Below are positions 1 through 5,322 of a stretch of DNA of 5,689 bases, piece after piece. The stretch comes from Candidatus Aminicenantota bacterium (GTDB lineage Bacteria; Acidobacteriota; Aminicenantia; JAMOAD01). The notes below the pieces were generated by a model that worked only from the letters and a program-made list of their open reading frames with translations, was not told the origin of the DNA and searched no databases. Both the position numbers and the translations under genes were made by a program. Location of the stretch: NCBI GenBank assembly GCA_027070475.1, contig JALXDT010000187.1, positions 1 through 5,689 of the forward strand, read 5' to 3'. How positions within the stretch are numbered: position 1 is the first letter of the stretch; every line of letters starts with the position of its first letter.

Positions 1-151
1 GTTTGAGTTCCGCCGCATGATAGCCTTCGGCATGAGCATAACTGATCTCCTTGAGTTTGAGCGCGCCTTCCAGGGCGACCGGATAGAGATAACCTCTGCC
101 GATAAAGAAAAAGTTTTCAAAAGGAGATATAGAAAAATTAAAATCTCTGGG
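1..151 (-). pseudogene. glmS: Internal fragment of GlmS (glutamine--fructose-6-phosphate aminotransferase), start missing
   Basis: GlmS makes glucosamine-6-phosphate from fructose-6-phosphate and glutamine in the cytoplasm, feeding peptidoglycan and lipopolysaccharide precursor synthesis. The minus strand translates from 151 down to 2 as 50 residues of the C-terminal sugar-isomerase (SIS) half. The diagnostic blocks FFFIGRG, ALEGALKLKEISYAHAEGY and AAELK are all present. They align with E. coli GlmS at about residues 454-503 and include the equivalents of catalytic Lys485 and Glu488. The His504 codon would be the next one, and only its first base (c) is in the window. Reading upstream, the frame hits TAA at 154-152 with no start codon in between, so the glutaminase domain and first SIS domain are absent. 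Homology is convincing only to about base 121. The coding stretch uses G+C-rich codons (GGC, GCC, CTG, GCG), unlike every other gene here. It is either a real truncated remnant or a chimeric contig end. The family identification is firm; its status is not. Confidence 0.85.
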
Positions 152-197
152 TTATCTTTAAATTAAAACTTTTTTTCATCCGTTTCGTATTATTTGA
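101..197. other. AT-rich junction between the glmS fragment and the permease genes
   Basis: G+C drops from 55% in bases 1-100 to 23% in bases 101-200 (hand count). The stretch from about 122 to 197 codes for nothing I can recognise on either strand. The longest open run on the plus strand in the frame that would overlap the next start (ending TGA 199-201) is only 19 codons back to a stop at 139-141 and resembles no ABC ATPase. I see no convincing -35/-10 pair. A TATTAT at 188-193 sits only four bases before the ATG and has no partner hexamer. Confidence 0.6.
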
Positions 198-1430
198 ATG
201 AGAAATATTAATTTCACTGAATCAATAAAAATCTCTGTTTCCTCTTTAAGAGAGAATAAACTTAGAACTTTTTTAACATTATTGGGAATTATCATAGGTG
301 TTATGACTGTTATTGCCGTTGTTTCAATAATCAGCGGATTAAATAGATATGTGGAAACAAAACTTTTTAATTTTGGTTCAAATGATTTTATGGTACAAAG
401 AATCCCATCCTTAATAACTTCCTATGAGAAATGGCTGGAAGTGAAAAAGAGAAAAAGGATTCCATACAGATACTATAAAATTATACGCAAAAGATGTTCA
501 AGCTGCCTTTTAGTAGGAGCAAGAGTTGCAAGTTCGGGTATTGTGAAATATAGAGATAATACACTGGAGGATGTAAGTATTTCCGGTTATACTGAAAATG
601 ATGCTTATATTTTAGGTACTGTTAATCTTGAAGGTGGAAGACCTCTCATAAAAGCGGATATAATGGAAGGCAAACAGGTGGCAATAATTGGGTGGGATAT
701 AAAAGATAAGCTTTTTAAAGGAATCGATCCTATTGGAAAATATATTAGATTAAAAAATTACAAATTCAAAGTGATAGGAGTTGCTGAAAAAAAAGGAAAG
801 GTTTTAGGGATGTCTCAGGATAATTTTGTTATAATCCCCATTACCACATTTTTCAAAAAATTTGGTAAAAGAAATAGATCAGTAACGATAACCGTTCACA
901 CAGAATCCTTGAAAATGATGGAAGATGCCGAGGATGAGGTAAGATCCATAATGAGAGGATTGAGACATCTGTCTCCGAAAGATGAGGATGATTTTTCAAT
1001 AGAAACCCAACAGACATTTCTAAATTTTTATAAAAAAACAACAGCTACCCTTTATCTTGTAATGATCCTTATTTCTTCAATCTCTCTTATAGTCGGAGGA
1101 ATTGTTATAATGAATATTATGCTGGTTTCAGTTACGGAAAGAATAAGAGAAATCGGAATCAGAAAGGCTGTTGGAGCAAGAAGAAGGGATATTTTAATAC
1201 AATTTCTTATAGAATCAGTTTTCCTTTCAGTAATTGGAGGAATTATAGGAATACTGATAGGCTTTTCAATTGCAAAGATAATTTCAGTTGCTACAGGTTT
1301 CCCATCATCTGTTGAATTATGGTCAGTCATTGCAGGTGTTTTAATCGCCGGAACAGTAGGTCTTTTTTCAGGTATATATCCAGCTAACAAAGCTGCAAAA
1401 CTTGACCCGGTAGTTGCTTTGAGGATGTGA
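198..1430 (+). CDS. MacB/FtsX-family ABC transporter permease, first of a tandem pair
   Basis: This is a 410-residue inner-membrane subunit of a type VII (MacB/LolE/FtsX-like) ABC system, which couples cytoplasmic ATP hydrolysis to movement of a periplasmic domain. The architecture is complete: transmembrane segment 1 at about 24-46, a large extracytoplasmic MacB_PCD-type domain at about 47-280, then three helices at about 284-310, 335-365 and 372-396. The family signature lies after helix 2 (MNIMLVSVTERIREIGIRKA, 305-324), followed by VGARRRDIL. The C-terminus shows the usual P-A-x-x-A-A-x-L-x-P-V-x-A-L-R ending. The ATG at 198 directly follows an in-frame TGA (195-197), so no longer version exists, and the N-terminus matches the family. 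There is no Shine-Dalgarno match upstream. The only cysteines, Cys100 and Cys103, form a C-x-x-C in the external domain. The substrate cannot be told: antibiotic or peptide efflux, lipoprotein release and signalling are all possible. No ATPase gene is in the window. Confidence 0.93.
   Translation: MRNINFTESIKISVSSLRENKLRTFLTLLGIIIGVMTVIAVVSIISGLNRYVETKLFNFGSNDFMVQRIPSLITSYEKWLEVKKRKRIPYRYYKIIRKRCSSCLLVGARVASSGIVKYRDNTLEDVSISGYTENDAYILGTVNLEGGRPLIKADIMEGKQVAIIGWDIKDKLFKGIDPIGKYIRLKNYKFKVIGVAEKKGKVLGMSQDNFVIIPITTFFKKFGKRNRSVTITVHTESLKMMEDAEDEVRSIMRGLRHLSPKDEDDFSIETQQTFLNFYKKTTATLYLVMILISSISLIVGGIVIMNIMLVSVTERIREIGIRKAVGARRRDILIQFLIESVFLSVIGGIIGILIGFSIAKIISVATGFPSSVELWSVIAGVLIAGTVGLFSGIYPANKAAKLDPVVALRM
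1421..1424 (+). promoter_or_regulatory. Ribosome-binding site deciding the second permease start
   Basis: GAGG lies inside the last codons of the first permease, five bases before ATG 1430 and only two before the alternative GTG 1427. This spacing favours the ATG and implies translational coupling through the TGATG overlap. Confidence 0.6.
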
Positions 1431-2674
1431 TGATTAAAAGAGTAACACTTTTAGGTGAAATAATTTCAATGGGAATTAAATCAATTTTTTCAAATAAGAT
1501 GAGATCTTTTCTTACAACTCTGGGTATTTTAATCGGGGTTGCGACAATAATATCTATGATTTCAATTATTGAAGGAATGAATAAATCCTTTAAACAATCC
1601 CTTGAGAATATGGGAAGTTCCTTAATATTTGTTTCAAAGTATGAACCTGGAGTCAGAATAGGAAGGATGCCTATTGAGCTTAGAAGGAGAAAGGAGCTTA
1701 GAGTATCGGATGCTGAAGCTGTTGATAAACTTCCATCCATAAAAGCGGCATCTCCTTATCTTTCTTATTTCCCGGATTTTAAGATAACTTATAGGGGGGA
1801 AAGCACAAGAGGTACTATTTTCAGAGGAACAAACTATAAATTTCCGCACATCTGGTCATTAAATATCAAAGACGGAAGGTTTTTCACAGAAGGTGAGGAG
1901 AGAAGCAGAGCAAAGGTCTGTATAATAGGGGCGAAAGTTGCGGAAGCTCTCTTTCCCAATATCTATCCTGTAGGAAAACAATTAGTCGCAGGAAATAGGA
2001 AATTCACAATAATCGGAGTTCTTGAGGAAGAAGAATCACAAATTTTCGGAGGAGAAGGATTTAACAATACAATAATAATCCCATATACAACTTTTATGAA
2101 ATTTTATCCTTACAAGAGATGGGTTTATATAATAGCAAAACCTATTACCCCTGAAATAAAAGATACAGCTATTGATGAGATTATTGAGTTGATGAGAATA
2201 AGAAGAAAGGTTAAGCCAAATGAAAAAAATAATTTTTCAGTTTTTACTCAGGAAACCTTTAATACACTATATAAGCAAATTACAGGAGCTGCTTTTTTTG
2301 TAATGATCCTCATTGCAGGAATTTCTCTTCTTGTTGGTGGTATAGGAGTTATGAATATTATGATTGTTACGGTAAAGGAAAGAACAAGGGAAATTGGAAT
2401 AAGAAAGGCAATCGGAGCTAAAAAAAGAGATATATTGTGGCAATTTTTAACCGAGGCGGTAAGTTTGACTCTAACAGGAGGAATTGCCGGTTTAATAATA
2501 GGTTGGGGATTTAGTTTAATTGTAAAAAAACTAACCTCCCTTCCGGCTGCAATAACTCCGGCTGCTGTTATTTTAGGTCTATCAATGGCAATTTTCACGG
2601 GATTATTTTTCGGTATCTTTCCTGCAATGAAAGCAGCTAACTTACCCCCGATAGAAGCTCTAAGATATGAATAA
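1430..2674 (+). CDS. MacB/FtsX-family ABC transporter permease, second of a tandem pair
   Basis: This 414-residue protein is a paralogue of the preceding one with the same layout: helix 1 at about 26-47, an extracytoplasmic MacB_PCD-type domain at about 48-285, and helices at about 287-313, 339-365 and 375-399. The signature block MNIMIVTVKERTREIGIRKA (308-327) plus IGAKKRDIL closely matches that of the first permease, and the N-terminal motifs NK-R-(S/T)FLT-LGI-IGV are shared. The start ATG shares its A with the TGA of the first gene (1428-1430). A GTG at 1427 would add one residue but is too close to the GAGG. The coupling suggests the two products are made in equal amounts and form a heterodimer, whereas MacB itself is a homodimer with a fused ATPase. 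This copy lacks the C-x-x-C; its only cysteine is Cys164. The stop is one base from the convergent tsaB stop. The family is certain, the substrate unknown. Confidence 0.93.
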   Translation: MIKRVTLLGEIISMGIKSIFSNKMRSFLTTLGILIGVATIISMISIIEGMNKSFKQSLENMGSSLIFVSKYEPGVRIGRMPIELRRRKELRVSDAEAVDKLPSIKAASPYLSYFPDFKITYRGESTRGTIFRGTNYKFPHIWSLNIKDGRFFTEGEERSRAKVCIIGAKVAEALFPNIYPVGKQLVAGNRKFTIIGVLEEEESQIFGGEGFNNTIIIPYTTFMKFYPYKRWVYIIAKPITPEIKDTAIDEIIELMRIRRKVKPNEKNNFSVFTQETFNTLYKQITGAAFFVMILIAGISLLVGGIGVMNIMIVTVKERTREIGIRKAIGAKKRDILWQFLTEAVSLTLTGGIAGLIIGWGFSLIVKKLTSLPAAITPAAVILGLSMAIFTGLFFGIFPAMKAANLPPIEALRYE

Positions 2675-2675
2675 T

Positions 2676-3332
2676 TTAACTCCTTCTGTTTAACTCTGCA
2701 TCCGAGCGTCTTAAATAGATAGGTTTTAATCTTTCAGGTTTGAAGAATTTTCCTTTCTTGTAAAACTCTAAGGCTATTTTTCCTGCCTCTTTTGAAAGAA
2801 AGAGAGAACCATCGTAAACTCTTCCTCCGCTTTTTTCTATCCTCTCCCTGTAAAGCAATGCCCCGTTACCTATGAAAAGGGAGTTAGGTGAAGCCTTTTC
2901 TATTATAAAATCAGGAGGATATGAACCCGGATAAATATAAAATTTACCTTCTTTTTTTATCTCTGAAAAAACCTGTTTCTTCCTTGCATCAACAAAAGGG
3001 ATAACATTTTTTTCATCTTTTACCTTTTCATACAAAGCTATAAATGTTGTAACCGGGACTATCGGAATATTTAAACCTACTGAAAGTCCCTTTGCTGTTG
3101 AAAGTCCAATTCTTGTGCCGGTAAAAGAACCAGGACCGATGATTACAGATACAAAATCCAATTCTTTCAAATTAAGAATTTCAGCTTTTATTATATTATC
3201 CAAAAAAGGCGTTATAATCTCTGAAAAACTTTTTTTCAGCAAAAACTCTGCATAAAAAATTATCTTTTTATCTTCAAACAAAGCTATTGAGCCATGCTCT
3301 GTTGTTGTATCAAATACTAAAAATTTACTCAT
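2676..3332 (-). CDS. tsaB: tRNA threonylcarbamoyladenosine biosynthesis protein TsaB
   Basis: TsaB is the scaffold partner of TsaD and TsaE in the cytoplasmic complex that moves the threonylcarbamoyl group from TC-AMP to A37 of ANN-decoding tRNAs, forming t6A. It has an ASKHA (actin/Hsp70-like) fold but lacks the metal-binding histidines of TsaD. Visible motifs are the N-terminal phosphate-loop strand FDTTTEHGSIAL (7-18), the family hallmark GPGSFTGTRIG (66-76) followed by STAKGL, the DARKKQVF block (115-122), GNGA (155-158) and the PIYLR ending (204-208). At 218 residues it is full length. I take ATG 3332 as the start because it gives the usual N-terminus (MSKFLVFDT); a TTG at 3350 would add six residues not typical of the family. 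A GGAAGAG about nine bases upstream, inside the symporter gene, may serve as ribosome-binding site. The gene overlaps the symporter by 8 bases, so it is probably translated from the same message. Confidence 0.95.
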   Translation of the reverse strand: MSKFLVFDTTTEHGSIALFEDKKIIFYAEFLLKKSFSEIITPFLDNIIKAEILNLKELDFVSVIIGPGSFTGTRIGLSTAKGLSVGLNIPIVPVTTFIALYEKVKDEKNVIPFVDARKKQVFSEIKKEGKFYIYPGSYPPDFIIEKASPNSLFIGNGALLYRERIEKSGGRVYDGSLFLSKEAGKIALEFYKKGKFFKPERLKPIYLRRSDAELNRRS

Positions 3333-4602
3333 TTCCCTTTTCTCTTCCAAGCAAAAAAGATAGCATAAAAATTAAAATTAATAAAGGTAATGAAAATAGG
3401 ATTGAATATGGCCACCTAAAAGGGATATTAATGGAAAATATTTCAGTTGAAAAAGAGAGCAAAGAGAGAAGAAAGCCTAATAGGATCACAATTCTGCCTC
3501 CAATTCTATTTTTCTTCTTTGAAATAAGAGAAAAGATGACAGGAATAAAAAGGGATTCAGCTATTATCTCCGAAGATAAACCCAATGTTTTTATTATGCT
3601 TGGGATTTTAAGGGATATGATAATGGAAATGACTCCCACTAAAATAGTTGATGAAAATCCTGACAGGTTTGTCAAATATTTTAGACTTATGGCAGCACTG
3701 TTTAAAACAGTATCATAGGTTGAAAATAGAGCTGAAATAAGGAGAATAAAAATAATAGATTGTGAGAGAGGAGAGTATTTTATATCAAGAATTCCCTTCT
3801 GGCAAACAATTCCGAATCCTATTATTAAAAAAAAAGCAAAGGTTAAAAATATAATGGACAAAAGAATCCCTCTTTTGATTTCCTTCATACTCTTTGTTGC
3901 CTTAATCCTCTGAATTGATATCGGAGACACAGTCCAGGCAAGGGTAAAAGAAATGGTTATTAGAATAAGAGAAGGAGAAAATTCCTTGTCTACAAGATCG
4001 GATAAAATAAAATTTCCTCTCTTTAAAGAGAGTATAAAAATAAACACAATTCCAATTGTAATCAAATAAAGCTGAATTTTGTCAGTTTTCACCACTGCTC
4101 CAAAGCCCTTTAAAGATGAATAAAAAATAACCAAAATCGCAGAAATTATAATAAATAAAGGATAGTTTGCCTTAAAAAAACTTTGTCCTACCTTTCCTAA
4201 AGCCACAAGTTGAGAGGACCCTAAAAGGATCAAATACCAGATGAAGACAAAGGATGAGAATTTTCCGAATTTCTCACCATAATCTTTCGAGATAATCTCT
4301 TCAGTATAAAAAAAATCATACTTCTTTATCTTCCCGGCAATAAGATAAAGTAATATTAAAGTTAAAATAGTCGGAAGCGGAATTATGAAAATAGAATAAA
4401 TACCCAAATTTGCGGCTTTTTCTGATAAAAGAATCAAGGAAGCTCCCCCCAGCCAGGATGCGGAAAATGTAAAGAAGAGATTCTTTCCATTCAATAGAAA
4501 ATTCAAATAAAAATATTTTCTGCTGTCTTCGGGTTTTCTTATTCCAAAGGATAAAAAAACAAGAAAAATGCCGTATGAAATGACTAAAAGCCAATAAAAC
4601 AT
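3325..4602 (-). CDS. Sodium:solute symporter family (SSF/SSS) membrane transporter
   Basis: This 425-residue polytopic protein has about 12-13 hydrophobic segments and belongs to the family of PutP, PanF and vSGLT (TC 2.A.21, LeuT-like fold), which drives solute uptake with the sodium gradient. The core first helix carries SASWLGGASLILL (47-59), the broken-helix region of the family. GFGAVVKTDKIQ (167-178) matches the conserved G-x-x-A-V-x-x-T-D-x-x-Q block. LAWTVSPISIQRIKATKS (221-238) matches the P-x-x-x-Q-R-x-x-A-x-K-S region. STYDTVLNSAA (294-304) matches the S-T-x-D-S-x-L-N stretch that supplies the Na2 sodium site. It is shorter than the usual 480-530 residues, with short loops and few terminal extensions, but all core helices seem present. 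The substrate cannot be read from sequence. The ATG at 4602 follows a long A/T-rich leader with no clear Shine-Dalgarno. The gene lies just after a terminator and overlaps tsaB by 8 bases. Confidence 0.88.
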   Translation of the reverse strand: MFYWLLVISYGIFLVFLSFGIRKPEDSRKYFYLNFLLNGKNLFFTFSASWLGGASLILLSEKAANLGIYSIFIIPLPTILTLILLYLIAGKIKKYDFFYTEEIISKDYGEKFGKFSSFVFIWYLILLGSSQLVALGKVGQSFFKANYPLFIIISAILVIFYSSLKGFGAVVKTDKIQLYLITIGIVFIFILSLKRGNFILSDLVDKEFSPSLILITISFTLAWTVSPISIQRIKATKSMKEIKRGILLSIIFLTFAFFLIIGFGIVCQKGILDIKYSPLSQSIIFILLISALFSTYDTVLNSAAISLKYLTNLSGFSSTILVGVISIIISLKIPSIIKTLGLSSEIIAESLFIPVIFSLISKKKNRIGGRIVILLGFLLSLLSFSTEIFSINIPFRWPYSILFSLPLLILIFMLSFLLGREKGNE

Positions 4603-4626
4603 TAGCTATTTTTTCAAAAAAATTTA

Positions 4627-4664
4627 TTTAAAATAAAAAAGGGAAGGAAAATAATTTCCTTCCC
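4627..4664 (-). terminator. Rho-independent terminator of the unknown membrane-protein operon
   Basis: A perfect 10-base inverted repeat (gggaaggaaa at 4641-4650, tttccttccc at 4655-4664) encloses a 4-base loop. On the minus strand it is followed directly by TTTTTTATTTT. It begins 23 bases past the stop of the 205-residue gene. The plus strand has no T-run after the stem, so it works in one direction only. It leaves about 35 bases between the end of the T-tract and the symporter start, so the symporter and tsaB need either read-through or a compact promoter, which I could not identify. Confidence 0.88.
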
Positions 4665-4687
4665 AGAATTTGAAAAATTGATTCTAA

Positions 4688-5305
4688 TTATTCTTTAATA
4701 TAAACGAATCCTATCATATATGATAGTGCTGTAAGGAAAAGCAAAGGCGCCAGGATCATTAAAACAAAATCCTGAGAGAAAAATAGAAGCTGTTTTCCCG
4801 CTTTCAGAAAGGCAAGAGCTATACCGCCCAATCCTATTAAAGTTCCTCCAACAGTTACAAAAAGATAGTTGGAGCTTATTTCTTTCTTTAAAACAATAAA
4901 GATTGGAATAAAAAAGATTGTTAAACCGGCAATTGCATGAAATACAGGATAAACAATCTTCCCTAATTTTTCAGCTCCAGCATACCTTGTATAGGTAATT
5001 AGGATTAAACCGATAAGCATCAATATTCCATACCACAATTCATTTTTCTTATAATGTTTTGCTATCAGCCCTGTTGCAAGACCAAATGGAATTAAACCTG
5101 CAACAACCGCAACAAAATTATTTGCAAGAGCTCCCCAGCCTGAAAAAATAAGTATTACTCCGGCAACCAGTAAAACAAGAAAAGATAAAATAAAATAGTA
5201 GTTGCAACTACACTTTTTCTCTCCATTCTTTTTGAAGAAAAAATAAACCATGTAAGCTGCAATTAAACCTGTCAAGAGTAAAAAAATCCTGTCAAGAATA
5301 GTCAT
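4688..5305 (-). CDS. Unrecognised seven-helix membrane protein, paralogue of its upstream neighbour
   Basis: I do not recognise this family. The 205-residue protein has about seven hydrophobic helices (roughly 6-24, 36-56, 62-82, 91-107, 118-138, 148-168, 179-201) and no cleavable signal peptide that I can see. Lys-rich loops (KKNGEKK at 25-31, KHYKKNE at 83-89, LKKE at 139-142) fall alternately, predicting an outside N-terminus and inside C-terminus. A Cys-Ser-Cys (32-34) in the first, predicted cytoplasmic loop holds the only cysteines. The most distinctive stretch is VGGTLIGLGG (152-161) followed by AFLKAGK, which recurs in the upstream gene together with a membrane-embedded H-x-I-A-G-L (His123). 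ATG 5305 is fixed by an AAGGAGGT four bases upstream. It sits 17 bases after the upstream gene and ends before a terminator, so the two form an operon or its tail. The gene call is secure; transport, a respiratory accessory role or sensing are all unproven. Confidence 0.85.
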   Translation of the reverse strand: MTILDRIFLLLTGLIAAYMVYFFFKKNGEKKCSCNYYFILSFLVLLVAGVILIFSGWGALANNFVAVVAGLIPFGLATGLIAKHYKKNELWYGILMLIGLILITYTRYAGAEKLGKIVYPVFHAIAGLTIFFIPIFIVLKKEISSNYLFVTVGGTLIGLGGIALAFLKAGKQLLFFSQDFVLMILAPLLFLTALSYMIGFVYIKE

Positions 5306-5309
5306 TCTT

Positions 5310-5317
5310 ACCTCCTT
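5310..5317 (-). promoter_or_regulatory. Consensus Shine-Dalgarno of the 205-residue membrane protein
   Basis: AAGGAGGT on the minus strand stands four bases before ATG 5305, within the 17-base gap after the upstream stop. It is the strongest ribosome-binding site in the window. It fixes the start and shows that the host uses a standard anti-Shine-Dalgarno sequence. Confidence 0.85.
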
Positions 5318-5322
5318 TTAAT

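Noticed and set aside
188..193. TATTAT as a -10 element for the first permease
   Set aside because: It is four bases from the start codon and has no -35 at a suitable distance.
1052..1390. Antisense open frame of 112 codons opposite the first permease
   Set aside because: It is a compositional shadow of the helix-rich C-terminus of a well-supported gene. A similar shadow appears at the matching place opposite the second permease (2248-2598).
1427..1429. GTG as start of the second permease
   Set aside because: Only two bases from the GAGG ribosome-binding site; the adjacent ATG at 1430 has better spacing and gives the TGATG coupling.
1384..1849. Two antisense open frames (1384-1740 and 1634-1849) opposite the second permease
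   Set aside because: No ribosome-binding site, no recognisable motif, and complete overlap with a conserved gene.
3333..3350. TTG 3350 as start of tsaB
   Set aside because: It would add six residues before the canonical TsaB N-terminus and deepen the overlap with the symporter; ATG 3332 fits the family.
3287..3718. Plus-strand open frame of 143 codons under tsaB and the symporter
   Set aside because: It lies opposite the C-terminus of the symporter and the start of tsaB, both with clear family motifs. Its Lys/Arg/Ile-rich translation looks like reverse-complemented membrane-protein codons.
4316..4594. Minus-strand open frame of 92 codons in another frame of the symporter
   Set aside because: It is out of frame with the conserved SSF helix 1 region, which is coded in the main frame.
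4711..4726. Perfect 16-base palindrome ctatcatatatgatag
   Set aside because: It looks like an operator half-site pair, but it lies inside the last codons (Leu-Ser-Tyr-Met-Ile) of a real gene near its 3' end. It has no promoter beside it and no second copy that I could find, so chance in AT-rich coding DNA is the simplest explanation.
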